DNA of 64,000 bases from Dyadobacter fanqingshengii (GCF_023822005.2 NZ_CP098806.1:5578501-5642500), one strand, 5' to 3'. Positions 1-9,255 are shown, counted from the first letter of the stretch. Numbers and translations are program-made. Notes: generated by a model from the sequence alone, not told the origin.

Positions 1-1184
1 GCGGTAAGGAATCAGTTCCTTTGCTGGCTTCACTTGCCGGTGATCCTAAAACAGATTTGAAAAGCAGGCTGCGTTACTTCCGTGCATTTGATTTCAACCC
101 GGCTGCGAACGAAAAATCGATGGCCCTTTTGCAGATCATGAAAGGAAATTCACCTGAACAAACGCAGGTGAATGAGCTCGCATTAAGGCATTTAGATCCG
201 GCATTTGTAAAACAAAATGCAGAGGCAATGGCCTCGCTCAAAAAGTTGCTCGACTCCTCCTTCGGAACGCCGGCATATCTTGAATTGGTGAGTAAATATG
301 AATTGGAATCAGAGAACGCCAGATTGCTGGATATGGCGATAAATCAAGCTTCAACCAGAACGGGACCGGCTGCCGCCACGCAATTAATGAAACAAGGAGG
401 CGGCAAAATGGTCCGGGACATTATCAAGGGTTCTGATGCTCCCAAAAGCGAAGGAATTGTGTCCGCATTGAGAGGTGTAGGAAGCAAGGAATCATTGGAA
501 ATATTGCAAACTGTTGCATTAGACGATAAATATCCTTCGGGTTTGCGCACAATCGCCGCCCGATCTTTGGGCGGGACTATGAATGGGGAAGATCAGGTTT
601 TGGCTTTGTTGAAAGACGGAAAGCTAAGCGGCGAGCAAAAAGCAGCCGCTGTAAAGGGACTGAGTGGCGCATGGAGGAAATCGGTGAAGCTGGAAGCCGC
701 CAAATACACCGACGGGGCAACAGTAGCAATCGCAAAACATCCGCAGGTGAAAGACCTGATCGGCATGAAGGGAGATTTATCCAAAGGAAAGCAAGTATTT
801 ACTTCCTACTGCTCAGTTTGCCACCAGGTAAATGGAGAAGGCATGGATTTCGGGCCGAAACTTTCTGAAATAGGAAGCAAATTGCCTAAGGAAGCCCAAT
901 ACTCAGCCATTTTCGAGCCTAGCGCAGGAATTGGCTTTGGTTACGAAGGCTTTGAGGTAACATTAAAAGACGGCTCAACCGTCTCCGGAATCGTCGCCAG
1001 CAAAACAGAAACCGACCTGATCCTGAAATTTCCGGGAGGCTCAACCCAGGAATATAAAATGTCCCAAGTCAAATCCATCAAACAACTCAACGACTCCATG
1101 ATGCCCGCTGGCTTGCAGGATGCCATGAGTACGGAGGAATTGGTTAGCTTGGTTGACTATTTGAGTGGATTGAAGAAGAAATAA
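1..1184 (+). CDS. PVC-type haem-binding / HEAT-repeat protein, C-terminal part (5' end outside window)
   Basis: The reading frame is open to the left edge, so the first part of the gene is missing; a TTG at 21 is only an internal codon. The visible part is an alpha-helical HEAT-like region (about residues 1-245) followed by a cytochrome c domain with a CSVCH haem motif at 810-824 and the downstream GPKLSEIG and DGSTVSGIV segments typical of the Pirellula/Verrucomicrobium-type haem-binding domain. The helical part aligns closely with the C-terminal half of the next gene (shared SRLRYFRAFDF), so the missing N-terminus is probably the same beta-propeller dehydrogenase-like domain. Such proteins are exported and thought to oxidise sugars or other organic substrates with electrons leaving through the haem; the substrate is unknown. 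Confidence 0.85.
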   Translation, partial: GKESVPLLASLAGDPKTDLKSRLRYFRAFDFNPAANEKSMALLQIMKGNSPEQTQVNELALRHLDPAFVKQNAEAMASLKKLLDSSFGTPAYLELVSKYELESENARLLDMAINQASTRTGPAAATQLMKQGGGKMVRDIIKGSDAPKSEGIVSALRGVGSKESLEILQTVALDDKYPSGLRTIAARSLGGTMNGEDQVLALLKDGKLSGEQKAAAVKGLSGAWRKSVKLEAAKYTDGATVAIAKHPQVKDLIGMKGDLSKGKQVFTSYCSVCHQVNGEGMDFGPKLSEIGSKLPKEAQYSAIFEPSAGIGFGYEGFEVTLKDGSTVSGIVASKTETDLILKFPGGSTQEYKMSQVKSIKQLNDSMMPAGLQDAMSTEELVSLVDYLSGLKKK

Positions 1185-1477
1185 TGCCGTCGCGGGGATT
1201 TACCTTGCTGGATGAAATTTTCTTAAATAGAACAAGAAAATGATGTTCGCCGGTGTGTGGCTTCTCCGCAAACCTCAATATTCTTTTTTGTCAAGTCTCA
1301 AAGCGTATATCTTCTTTCAATCTTTGACAATCGTTTGGACCCTACCAAATATCCGAGCTAGTAAGTAAAACTAGTTGGAAATAAATCCCTCATTCTTTTC
1401 AAACTTCATTTCCTAATTCAGGAAACATCAGGTATTTTTATACGTTATTTGAGTAACCTGCATTATCAAATTTTGTT
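1185..1477. other. intergenic region without a clear gene
   Basis: This 293-bp AT-rich gap separates the two PVC-type paralogues. It holds small hairpins (for example TTTCCT/AGGAAA near 1408-1424) but no convincing terminator with a U-tract, no tRNA and no good ORF. It presumably carries the promoter of the following gene, but I could not identify a clear TTTG/TAnnTTTG pair. Confidence 0.4.
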
Positions 1478-4171
1478 TTGAAACAATTCAATTTTACCAA
1501 GTCTGCATTGCTAGTTGCAGTTTTTACCGTTCTCCCCCATTTTTGTGGTTTTTGTCAACTTTCTGATTCATTAGTAGTTACCAACCCTGATAGCCTATAC
1601 GCTACGCTGTCGGAACCCGAAAAAAGATTTTCCCGGAATGCAGTCCTCGGACTCAAAGTGGCCGACGGTCTCGAAGCCTCGCTGTTCGCTTCGGAGCCTG
1701 ACGTGATCAATCCTATTAACATTGATGTAGACCACCGCGGACGTGTTTGGGCTTGTGAAGCTTACAATTATCGACCTGCTGTGAACGGCAAATCGGAGCT
1801 GGGACAGGGCGACCGCATTGTGATCATGGAAGATAAGGATGGTGATGGCAAGTCGGACTTGACCAAAGTTTTTTACCAGGGACCGGAGCTGAATGCGCCT
1901 TTGGGCATTTGGGTTATGGGTAACAAAGCGGTTGTTTCGCAAAGTCCTTATGTGTGGCTTTTTACCGATACAAATGGCGATGATAAGGCGGACAAAAAAG
2001 AGATTTTATTCAAAGGAATAGGTGGCTCGCAGAGTGATGCAGGCGTTCACGCATTTGTTTTCGGGCCGGATGGAAAGTTTTATTTCAACTTCGGAAATGC
2101 CGGAAGACAGCTTGTGGACGGCCAGGACAGGCCATTGCTCGATAAATTTGAAAGGCCAATCGATTTCAGACAGTTCAAGCAAGGCGTCGTTTTTAGATGT
2201 GATCAGGATTTTACCAAAGTTGAAATATTAGCTGAAAATTTCCGGATCGGATTTGAACTGGCTGTGGATAGCTTCGGAACTATGTGGCAGTCGGATCAGG
2301 AAGAGCCCGGCAATGGCGGCGACCGGGTTTCCTATGTGATGGAGAACGGAAATTTTGGATACATTGATGAAATGACGGGCGCTAGCTGGCGTCTTAACCG
2401 TACGAACTTAGAAGACGAGATCCCACGCAGGCATTGGCACCAGAATGATCCGGGCGTTGTTCCTAACCTCATTGAAACAGGCTCAGGTTTTCCAATGGGT
2501 ATGACCATCTATGAAGGCGATTTACTGCCCCGGCGTTATCAGAATCAAATTTTACTCGCCGATGCGGGCCAGCAAAGCGTAAGCGGATTCCCGGTTGTGA
2601 ATGATGGTGCAGGATACAAATCCACCGGCATACTTCCTATCATTGAAGGGACACGCGATAAATGGTTCAGGCCAACGGATGTATGCGTAGCGCCGGACGG
2701 TTCACTGATCATTTCAGACTGGTATGATCCAATAATTGGTTCGCATAAAATGAAGGACAAGAGCCGTGGCCGGATTTTCCGCGTTGCGCCGAAGGACTCG
2801 TTATATAAAATTCCTGTTTTTGACCTTTCCATTCCTGAACAGGCCGTAAAAGCATTACAAAGCCCCAATTTATCGATGCGTTACATGGCTTGGAATGCCT
2901 GCGTAAAGCATGGCTGGCAGGCTGAACCCTATCTGGAAGAGCTCTTTCGGTCTATCGTCGTGAATCCGCGGATCAGGGCACGGGCATTGTGGGTTTTGAA
3001 CCGGATCGAAGGTTTTAATTACAGAAGTCTCGACATCGCATTCAGGGAAATGAACCCCAACCTGCGCATCACTGCATTGCGCGCTGTCAGGCAGCGAAAC
3101 AGTGATCCAACTGAATACATTAAAAGGCTTACTGCCGATCCCGATCCGCAAGTGCGCAGAGAATGTGCGCTGGCGATTAATCACAACCATACTTACGAAG
3201 CATTGGACGTTTGGCTGCAATTGGCAAAACAATACAAAGGCAATGACCGTTGGTCGGTGGAAGCATTGAGCATCGGCGCTTTTGACCAATGGGAGCGGAT
3301 TTTCCCCGCGTGGCTGGAAAGGGCAGGTACTAATCCTGTTGCCACAAGCGCCGGGAGGGACATTGTTTGGCTGGCCAGAACACGGCAAGCCATTCCATAT
3401 TTAACAGCGGCGGCTTCGGATACAAGCGTGAGTTTTAAAAGCAGGCTGCGTTATTTCCGCGCATTTGACTTTTTCCATGCAGGTTACGAAAAATCACAAG
3501 CGTTGCTGAATGTGATGACAGTGAATTCATCTGACCGCATTGAAGTGAGCAAACTGGCATTGCTGCATTTGGATAAATCATTCGTTACCAACTCGCAGCA
3601 AGGGCTAACCGCATTGAACAAACTGCTCGACGAAACTTACGGCACAGAACATTACATCGACCTGATGACGCGCTACGAGCTGGAATCGGAAATGGACAGG
3701 TTGTTTAAATTGGCTTTGGACAAATCGGATGAGGTCGTTGGTCGCGATGCGGGCGCATTGTTGCTTGAACAAGCCGGCATTTCTTATGTTACGCAAAAGC
3801 TTGCCGGACTCAATGAAGCCAAGAAATCTTCGCTTTTGGCTTCTATACAAACGGTGGGAAGTCCGGAGTCCGTTTACTTACTCAGAAACACGGCATTGGA
3901 TCCCAACGAAGCGCCTTCGGTCCGTAAGAATGCTGCGCAATATCTGGGTTCGAGCTGGCCCGGTGAAGAGGCGGTTGTGAAATTGCTTCGGGAAAACCGT
4001 TTGGCTGGTAATGTGAAAGAGTCGGCGTTGGAAGGAGTGAAAAATGCTTTCCGTGAAGAGATTAAAGTACAACTAGCGCCTTATCTGCCTCAGCCCGAAG
4101 TCGAAAAAAACACGGACCCCACAAAATCTGAAAGCAAAAGGGAAAAGAAAAGAAAGCGCAGAAGAAGCTAG
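1478..4171 (+). CDS. PVC-type beta-propeller/HEAT-repeat protein lacking the haem domain
   Basis: The 897-residue exported protein starts at TTG 1478 and has a hydrophobic signal peptide (about residues 1-27). Residues about 40-430 form the beta-propeller dehydrogenase-like domain (DHRGRVWACEAYNY, DKDGDGKSDL, calcium-like D-rich loops), and about 440-870 are HEAT-like helices. It is paralogous to the gene ending at 1184, but where that protein continues into a CxxCH cytochrome domain this one stops in a Lys/Arg-rich tail (ending KRKRRRS). No CxxCH motif is present. It may act as a non-redox partner or substrate-binding subunit of the haem protein. An alternative is a gene that lost its haem domain after duplication. 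The start codon choice is moderately certain. Confidence 0.85.
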   Translation: MKQFNFTKSALLVAVFTVLPHFCGFCQLSDSLVVTNPDSLYATLSEPEKRFSRNAVLGLKVADGLEASLFASEPDVINPINIDVDHRGRVWACEAYNYRPAVNGKSELGQGDRIVIMEDKDGDGKSDLTKVFYQGPELNAPLGIWVMGNKAVVSQSPYVWLFTDTNGDDKADKKEILFKGIGGSQSDAGVHAFVFGPDGKFYFNFGNAGRQLVDGQDRPLLDKFERPIDFRQFKQGVVFRCDQDFTKVEILAENFRIGFELAVDSFGTMWQSDQEEPGNGGDRVSYVMENGNFGYIDEMTGASWRLNRTNLEDEIPRRHWHQNDPGVVPNLIETGSGFPMGMTIYEGDLLPRRYQNQILLADAGQQSVSGFPVVNDGAGYKSTGILPIIEGTRDKWFRPTDVCVAPDGSLIISDWYDPIIGSHKMKDKSRGRIFRVAPKDSLYKIPVFDLSIPEQAVKALQSPNLSMRYMAWNACVKHGWQAEPYLEELFRSIVVNPRIRARALWVLNRIEGFNYRSLDIAFREMNPNLRITALRAVRQRNSDPTEYIKRLTADPDPQVRRECALAINHNHTYEALDVWLQLAKQYKGNDRWSVEALSIGAFDQWERIFPAWLERAGTNPVATSAGRDIVWLARTRQAIPYLTAAASDTSVSFKSRLRYFRAFDFFHAGYEKSQALLNVMTVNSSDRIEVSKLALLHLDKSFVTNSQQGLTALNKLLDETYGTEHYIDLMTRYELESEMDRLFKLALDKSDEVVGRDAGALLLEQAGISYVTQKLAGLNEAKKSSLLASIQTVGSPESVYLLRNTALDPNEAPSVRKNAAQYLGSSWPGEEAVVKLLRENRLAGNVKESALEGVKNAFREEIKVQLAPYLPQPEVEKNTDPTKSESKREKKRKRRRS

Positions 4172-4250
4172 GAATGCAAGTTTCCGGCTCAATTTGCGGT
4201 ATATTTAGTTGCGCTGCATCTTTACATTTCTAAACAAAACTTAAAGAAAT

Positions 4251-5171
4251 ATGCTCCGCAGAAATTTTGTAAAATCTTCCCTTGGTCTGGCTGGTGCAGC
4301 AATTGCAGCAGGAGATGCTTTCGCAACCGCGCCAACGGCTAAAAATAAATTCAAGCTTAAATACGCGTCCCACTTCGGCATGTTTCAAAACAGCGCTGGC
4401 AAAGATGTGATTGATCAGCTGAAATTTATGGCTGACCAGGGTTTTATGGCGATTGAAGATAATGGCATGATGGGCAGGCCCGTGGAGCAGCAGGAAGCCA
4501 TTGCCAAAGAAATGACGCGCCTGGGTATGCAAATGGGCGTTTTTGTGGTGGATAAAGGTGGAAACGGGGCCAATACACTAGCAGCAGGCAAGCAGGAATA
4601 CATTGATATTTTCTTAAATGGCTGCAAAAAAGCGGTGGAAGTTGCCAAGCGCGTGAATGCCAAATGGATGACGGTTGTTCCGGGTGATTTTGAGAGAAAT
4701 TTGCCTATTGGCGTGCAGACAGGTCATGTGATTGATGCATTGCGGCGCGGCGCGGAAATCCTTGAACCACATGGGTTAGTCATGGTTTTGGAGCCGTTAA
4801 GCGATTCGCCGAACCTGTTCCTGAGAACTTCCGATCAGACTTATGAAATATGCCGCGGGGTGAACAGTAAATCCTGCAAAATTCTGTACGACATTTATCA
4901 CATGCAGAAAAACGAAGGCCGCTTGCTCTACAACATTGACAGAACTTGGAGTGAAATTGATTATTTCCAGATAGGGGATGAGCCGGGCCGTAAAGAGCCG
5001 ACAACGGGTGAAATCAATTACAAAAACATTTTCAAATACATTTACGACCGCAGCAAAAAGGAAAACAAATCGTTCATAATGGGCATGGAACACGGCAATT
5101 TTTCGCCGGGTAAAGAGGGAGAAGAGGCGCTGATCAAAGCGTATGTGGAAAGTGACAACTTCGCGATCTAA
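4251..5171 (+). CDS. Tat-exported TIM-barrel protein, hydroxypyruvate isomerase-like
   Basis: The 306-residue protein begins with a twin-arginine signal (LRRNFVKSS followed by a hydrophobic Ala-rich stretch to about residue 28). The mature part is an xylose-isomerase-like TIM barrel of the sugar phosphate isomerase/epimerase superfamily, closest by eye to the Hyi/hydroxypyruvate isomerase group. VMVLEPLSD and GMEHGNFSPG carry the two glutamates expected to take part in metal and substrate binding. It lies 79 bp downstream of the PVC-type gene on the same strand and may act on the same sugar or sugar acid in the periplasm. The exact substrate cannot be told from sequence. A strong bidirectional hairpin follows the stop codon. 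Confidence 0.8.
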   Translation: MLRRNFVKSSLGLAGAAIAAGDAFATAPTAKNKFKLKYASHFGMFQNSAGKDVIDQLKFMADQGFMAIEDNGMMGRPVEQQEAIAKEMTRLGMQMGVFVVDKGGNGANTLAAGKQEYIDIFLNGCKKAVEVAKRVNAKWMTVVPGDFERNLPIGVQTGHVIDALRRGAEILEPHGLVMVLEPLSDSPNLFLRTSDQTYEICRGVNSKSCKILYDIYHMQKNEGRLLYNIDRTWSEIDYFQIGDEPGRKEPTTGEINYKNIFKYIYDRSKKENKSFIMGMEHGNFSPGKEGEEALIKAYVESDNFAI

Positions 5172-5210
5172 TGTTGTAAAAAAAAAGATTTTTAGCATGA
5201 TATAAAAACA

Positions 5211-5248
5211 AAAACACCGGAGAGTAGCGATACTTCCGGTGTTTTTTT
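5211..5248. terminator. bidirectional intrinsic terminator
   Basis: A 9-bp perfect stem (AACACCGGA at 5213-5221 with TCCGGTGTT at 5235-5243) has an A-run on the left and a T-run on the right. It lies between the convergent TIM-barrel gene and CBM48 gene and can terminate both. Confidence 0.85.
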
Positions 5249-5269
5249 ATGCCCGAGAGCAATAGTAGA

Positions 5270-5581
5270 TTACAATACGACAACCGAGTTTTCAGCAGTT
5301 GCGTCAACGCCAGCAGCTACGTATTTATCTGCTGCCCAGTCGTTTTCCCATTTCGCGTCGTCAAGAATGTAACGGAATTGATATTCACCCGAAGCCAACT
5401 CAAGGCTAGCTTTGAATGACCCGTCTTTTTGTTTTTTCAATGCGATCGCTTCCTCAGGATTCCATCCGTTGAATTCACCAACCAGTGCAACTTTTTTTGC
5501 TTCAACTGCTGCTTCCGCAGGAACTGTAAATGTTACTTTATAAAGGGATTTACTCTTTACAAATTGTTTCGTTAATGCCAT
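5270..5581 (-). CDS. stand-alone CBM48 / isoamylase early-set domain protein
   Basis: The 103-residue protein is a single early-set (E-set) beta-sandwich of the glycogen-binding type seen in AMPK beta subunits and at the N-terminus of branching and debranching enzymes. The family signature is VALVGEFNGWNPEE followed by GEYQFRYILDD and an acidic WENDWAADKY segment. There is no signal peptide and no catalytic domain, so it probably acts in the cytoplasm as a carbohydrate-binding or regulatory protein. It has its own promoter (5611-5641) and terminator. No starch or glycogen gene lies next to it. Confidence 0.8.
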   Translation of the reverse strand: MALTKQFVKSKSLYKVTFTVPAEAAVEAKKVALVGEFNGWNPEEAIALKKQKDGSFKASLELASGEYQFRYILDDAKWENDWAADKYVAAGVDATAENSVVVL

Positions 5582-5610
5582 GATTATGTAGTGTTAAATA
5601 GTTGATGCGA

Positions 5611-5641
5611 CAAATATACAATCAAAATTTATTCAAATCAA
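5611..5641 (-). promoter_or_regulatory. Bacteroidota-type promoter of the CBM48 gene
   Basis: On the minus strand a TTG (plus 5639-5641) is followed after 20 bases by TATATTTG (plus 5611-5618), matching the TTG/TAnnTTTG pattern. Predicted transcription start is about 5604, 23 bases before the ATG at 5581. Confidence 0.55.
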
Positions 5642-5843
5642 TGAATATCAATATTATAAAGGAATTTCATCTTTGAATAATCATAATTAATCTTGGCAAG
5701 CGGTTTTCACCTTCAATAAAATTTGTCATGTAAAAATGCACTTGGGTACAAGGGTATGGTCTTTTTACGGTAAATCTTTTTAATTTCTGCATCGATAAGA
5801 GGCAAATAAGTAATCTATTTTTAAATCCTAAAACAGGAAGATC

Positions 5844-6242
5844 ATGAACATTTCATTGGAACAAGCAGAAGCTATTATTGACGCGGCAAAAATAAAAGCA
5901 GCGGAACTCAATACCAAAATGAATATCTGTGTAGTGGACACGGGGGCTAATATTGTGGCTTTTGCACGCATGGACGGAGCCTGGTTAGGTTCGGCTGATA
6001 TTGCTCAAAAAAAGGCCAAAACGGCCGTCTGGTTCACTATGGACACTGCCGCACTGAGTCCGCTGGTACAGCCTGGCGAGCCACTTTTTAACATTGAGCA
6101 TTCTAATGGAGGGCTGATAACGTTCCCTGGCGGTGTTATCATTAAGAATTCCGGCGGAGAAATTATTGGTGCAATCGGTGTCAGTGGCAGCACAGTAGAC
6201 GATGATCACGAAGTAGCGGCAGCTGGCGCAGCTTCATTATAA
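5844..6242 (+). CDS. GlcG/HbpS-family protein (DUF336)
   Basis: The 132-residue protein matches the GlcG/HbpS fold: an N-terminal helix (LEQAEAIIDAA), the MNICVVDTGANIVAFARMDGA strand pair (written here as two parts, MNICVVD and AFARMDGA), the PGGVII core and a C-terminal IGAIGVSGSTVDDDHEVAAAG segment. Characterised relatives bind haem (HbpS) or are encoded with glycolate oxidase (GlcG), and the role here is not known. There is no signal peptide. The gene is monocistronic: a 262-bp gap precedes it and a terminator follows at once. Confidence 0.85.
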   Translation: MNISLEQAEAIIDAAKIKAAELNTKMNICVVDTGANIVAFARMDGAWLGSADIAQKKAKTAVWFTMDTAALSPLVQPGEPLFNIEHSNGGLITFPGGVIIKNSGGEIIGAIGVSGSTVDDDHEVAAAGAASL

Positions 6243-6243
6243 A

Positions 6244-6281
6244 AAAAAGTCCCGGCCGGAAATATCGGCTGGGACTTTTAA
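6244..6281. terminator. bidirectional intrinsic terminator
   Basis: A 12-bp stem with one G-T pair (AAAGTCCCGGCC with GGCTGGGACTTT) lies between an A-run and a T-run. It separates the converging GlcG-like gene and the TonB receptor gene. Confidence 0.8.
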
Positions 6282-6327
6282 CCCCATTTTTCAGAAATAG
6301 CTTCTTGGATAAAATTCTTGTTGCCTA

Positions 6328-8589
6328 TTACCGTAACGTATAACGCATGCCGAGAAAACCCCTGATGCCTTGGTTCGGTGCAAAAACATAGGACGGGTCG
6401 AATGTCAAACGGTAAGGATTATCGGGCGTTGCGATCACCTGACCATGATCATCAAACTTTACACTCTTGTCGAACGGATCATTTGAACGCGCGATGGAAT
6501 TGGCGGGTGGCGTGAAATTTAACAGGTTTTTCACCCCGCCGTATATTTCCAGACCATTATCAAATTTTTTAGTAACCTGTATGTTTTGTAAGGACCAAAC
6601 GGGGGAAATCCTTGCGCGCGGATCCTCTTCACTTAGCACAGGAAGCCGCATGGGGCCATAAATGTTCCCCGTATAATCGAAGGAAATGCCTGATTTTTGA
6701 AACTCGTAGGAAACAGACCAGACGCCGGTATATTTTTCGGTCAGCACAGGCCGGAACCGGACGCCGTTTTCCTTTTGAAAATTCTCCATATAAGTGGCTC
6801 CGGCAATAATTTTTAATGGGAAGGGGAAGTTGAAATCCAGGTTTAGATTGATGCCCTTTGAAACTGCATAACCGTCCAGATTGTCGTAAATGATCTCATT
6901 GGGATTAGTGTCGTAATCGGGCAGGATCCGGTTTGTGAAATGGGTGTAGAAAATAGAAGCATCGAAGCCGATGAAAGAGCTTCCGGTCACGATCTTTTTG
7001 ACATAATTCACATTCACATTCCAGCTTTGCTCAGGATCAAGGGCTTCTTTTAAGATAACCTGCCGTGAACCGGTTAATGCCGCGTGATCTTCGGTGAACA
7101 GGTTCACAATCCGGAAACCCCGGCCAATGTTCAGCCTGACGACATCGGTTTGGTTAAATTTGTATTTATAGGCCAGTCGTGGCGTAAAAATGCTTCCGTG
7201 GCGGCTGTTATAGTCATATCTGGCGCCCAGCAACAGCGCATGTGCCCCGGCTTTGATCTCGTCCTGGATGAAAATTCCGGGTAATAATATTTTGTCGGGA
7301 TGATCTTTGCCGTCCAGAAATCGCGTCGCGGTGGTGTTATCATTATAAAATGTATAGCGAAAGGGCGTGCCAAAAAGCAGGTTATGCCTGCCGATTTCCT
7401 TATCCCACAAAAGCTGCGCAAATGCTATTTTCTGATCCGCATTAAAAATGACATTGCCATAGGTTGAATTCTGATTGTGAGAACTGAATGAATATTGCAA
7501 AGTCACTTTTTCGGACATGGGAAGCTGGTAAGTTCCTAAGACTTCAAAGCGTTTTGTATAAATGCTTTCCCCATAAACTTCGTTTCCGCCGCGAAATGTC
7601 TTGTTCCAATTCATTTGCCCGCCCCAGCGATCTTCGTAATAGTAACGTGCTGCGATGCTCGCCTGGCGGTTATTTTTTCTGTTAAAGGACCATTTGTTGA
7701 AAACTGAGATACGATTCTGTAATGTCAGATCCGTGAAGCCGTCTTTGTTGTTGTCGATGGGATTTTGATAATTGAAATAACTCACACCCAGCAGCGCACT
7801 GGCCTTTGAACCAGCTGTTAATTTCACGCCCAGGTCCACATTGTAATCCAGCCAGGAAGTGCTGAATGCATCCGCAGAAAATATAGGCGCTTTGGAAGGA
7901 TTTTTTGTGATAATGTTGATCAAGCCACCAACCGCTTCCGAGCCATAAAGCGTTGAAGCCGGGCCTTTTACAATTTCAACTCTTTCGATCAGGCTGTTTG
8001 GGATTCCTGACAAACCATAAACTGTGGAAAGTCCGCTGACCATGGGCATGCCGTCGATGAGCACCATGGTGTAAGGGCCTTCCAATCCGTTGATGTGAAT
8101 GTCGCCGGTGCTGCACACATTGCAATTGAGCTGCGGACGCACGCCGTTGACGTAGCTAAGGCCTTCGAAAATGCTGGGAACCGGGTTTTTGTAAATGAAT
8201 TTGGCGGTAATAATGTCAACCGGAACAGGGCTGTCGAGTTTTGAAACTTCTTTCATTGTGCCGGTAACCACCACTTCCTCCAAAGCATTCGCGCCGGATT
8301 TCAGCACAAAATCACGAACCACATCCTTTTCAATGCGCACATTCTTCTCGGTAATGGATGGCATGGAAATGAAGCTTACGCGGATTGAATAATTTCCGTT
8401 TGGAATGCCTGCTATTTTGTAGTGCCCGAGCGAGTCGGCCGTTGCTCCGGTTTTCAATTCGTTAATATAGATCGAGGCACCAAATGCTGTTCCGCTGCCA
8501 TCTTCCAGAATCACCTTTCCGGAAAGTGTGTGCTGCGCAATGCTTGGTAAGCTGAGTGTGCAAAAAAGCATTAGTATGAGTAACTTCAT
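6328..8589 (-). CDS. TonB-dependent outer-membrane receptor with CxxC in the plug
   Basis: The 753-residue protein has a signal peptide (residues 1-19, ending PSIAQ), a CarboxypepD_reg-like domain (about 21-98), a TonB-box region (EEVVVTG about 104-110), a plug domain (about 115-235, with VLIDGMPMVSG and RVEIVKGPASTLYGSEAVGG) and a 22-strand barrel ending in LGMRYTLR. The plug carries CNVC at residues 156-159 just before the INGLEGPYT segment. It belongs to the siderophore/cobalamin-type receptors rather than the SusC class, and no SusD partner is present. The ligand cannot be assigned; the cysteine pair would fit a metal or a disulfide. The gene is monocistronic and followed by a terminator. 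A TAGATTTG element at 8635-8642 (minus strand) may be its promoter. Confidence 0.9.
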   Translation of the reverse strand: MKLLILMLFCTLSLPSIAQHTLSGKVILEDGSGTAFGASIYINELKTGATADSLGHYKIAGIPNGNYSIRVSFISMPSITEKNVRIEKDVVRDFVLKSGANALEEVVVTGTMKEVSKLDSPVPVDIITAKFIYKNPVPSIFEGLSYVNGVRPQLNCNVCSTGDIHINGLEGPYTMVLIDGMPMVSGLSTVYGLSGIPNSLIERVEIVKGPASTLYGSEAVGGLINIITKNPSKAPIFSADAFSTSWLDYNVDLGVKLTAGSKASALLGVSYFNYQNPIDNNKDGFTDLTLQNRISVFNKWSFNRKNNRQASIAARYYYEDRWGGQMNWNKTFRGGNEVYGESIYTKRFEVLGTYQLPMSEKVTLQYSFSSHNQNSTYGNVIFNADQKIAFAQLLWDKEIGRHNLLFGTPFRYTFYNDNTTATRFLDGKDHPDKILLPGIFIQDEIKAGAHALLLGARYDYNSRHGSIFTPRLAYKYKFNQTDVVRLNIGRGFRIVNLFTEDHAALTGSRQVILKEALDPEQSWNVNVNYVKKIVTGSSFIGFDASIFYTHFTNRILPDYDTNPNEIIYDNLDGYAVSKGINLNLDFNFPFPLKIIAGATYMENFQKENGVRFRPVLTEKYTGVWSVSYEFQKSGISFDYTGNIYGPMRLPVLSEEDPRARISPVWSLQNIQVTKKFDNGLEIYGGVKNLLNFTPPANSIARSNDPFDKSVKFDDHGQVIATPDNPYRLTFDPSYVFAPNQGIRGFLGMRYTLR

Positions 8590-8792
8590 ATATACTTAAT
8601 CTTATATTTAATTGATCCTGAATATTAATTTAGACAAATCTAAAAATATAACTTGACAAACAGTAAATTTTAATTCGATTCATAAAAAAATCTTTTTGGA
8701 AACTATCCGGGCGTGACTTTCAGTTAGACAGATTGCTATGAACTGGAAAGATTTTTGTATCATTTCCACTTACTGAATAACTCATTATAACT

Positions 8793-9203
8793 ATGCTGAA
8801 GAAATTTTTGAAACCAATGAAGCTTCCGGCGCCGGCCGATTGGGGTGTTTTGATTTTGCGTGTAGGCTTTTCGTTGCTCATGCTCACACACGGCTATGCT
8901 AAGCTGCAAAATCTGCTGGCAGGCGATCATTCATTCGCGGATCCGATTGGAATAGGGGAGGAGCTTTCACTTTATCTGACCATTTTTGCCGAGTTCGGCT
9001 GCTCCATTTTGCTGATCCTGGGACTTTTCAGCCGGGCGGTGTTGATTCCGTTGATTTTTACAATGGTCGTTGTGCTGCTCGTGATTCATGCGGAAGATCC
9101 ATTTGACAAAAAAGAACACGCGTTGTCGTTTCTGATCGTATATGTGACCTTGTTTCTCACCGGGCCGGGGCGCTTTTCTGTGGATAGCGGTCTGTATAAA
9201 TAA
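8793..9203 (+). CDS. DoxX family membrane protein
   Basis: The 136-residue protein has about four membrane segments and the DoxX signature: WGVLILRVGFSLLMLTHGYAK near the N-terminus (split as LILRVGFSLL and MLTHGYAK) and EFGCSILLILGLFSR in the middle. DoxX-like proteins are integral inner-membrane proteins linked to quinone or thiol redox chemistry, with varied roles. The gene stands alone, with a terminator directly after it. Confidence 0.85.
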   Translation: MLKKFLKPMKLPAPADWGVLILRVGFSLLMLTHGYAKLQNLLAGDHSFADPIGIGEELSLYLTIFAEFGCSILLILGLFSRAVLIPLIFTMVVVLLVIHAEDPFDKKEHALSFLIVYVTLFLTGPGRFSVDSGLYK

Positions 9204-9206
9204 AAA

Positions 9207-9232
9207 AAACCTCTCCGGGAAGGAGAGGTTTT
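9207..9232. terminator. bidirectional intrinsic terminator
   Basis: An 11-bp perfect stem (AAAACCTCTCC with GGAGAGGTTTT, loop GGGAA) sits between the DoxX gene and the convergent aldo/keto reductase gene. Confidence 0.85.
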
Positions 9233-9255
9233 CAATGCATTCAATTGTGAAAAAT

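Noticed and set aside
8590-8792. Possible cobalamin riboswitch before the TonB receptor
   Set aside because: The 203-bp gap has none of the conserved cobalamin-riboswitch core sequences and is mostly AT-rich without long helices.
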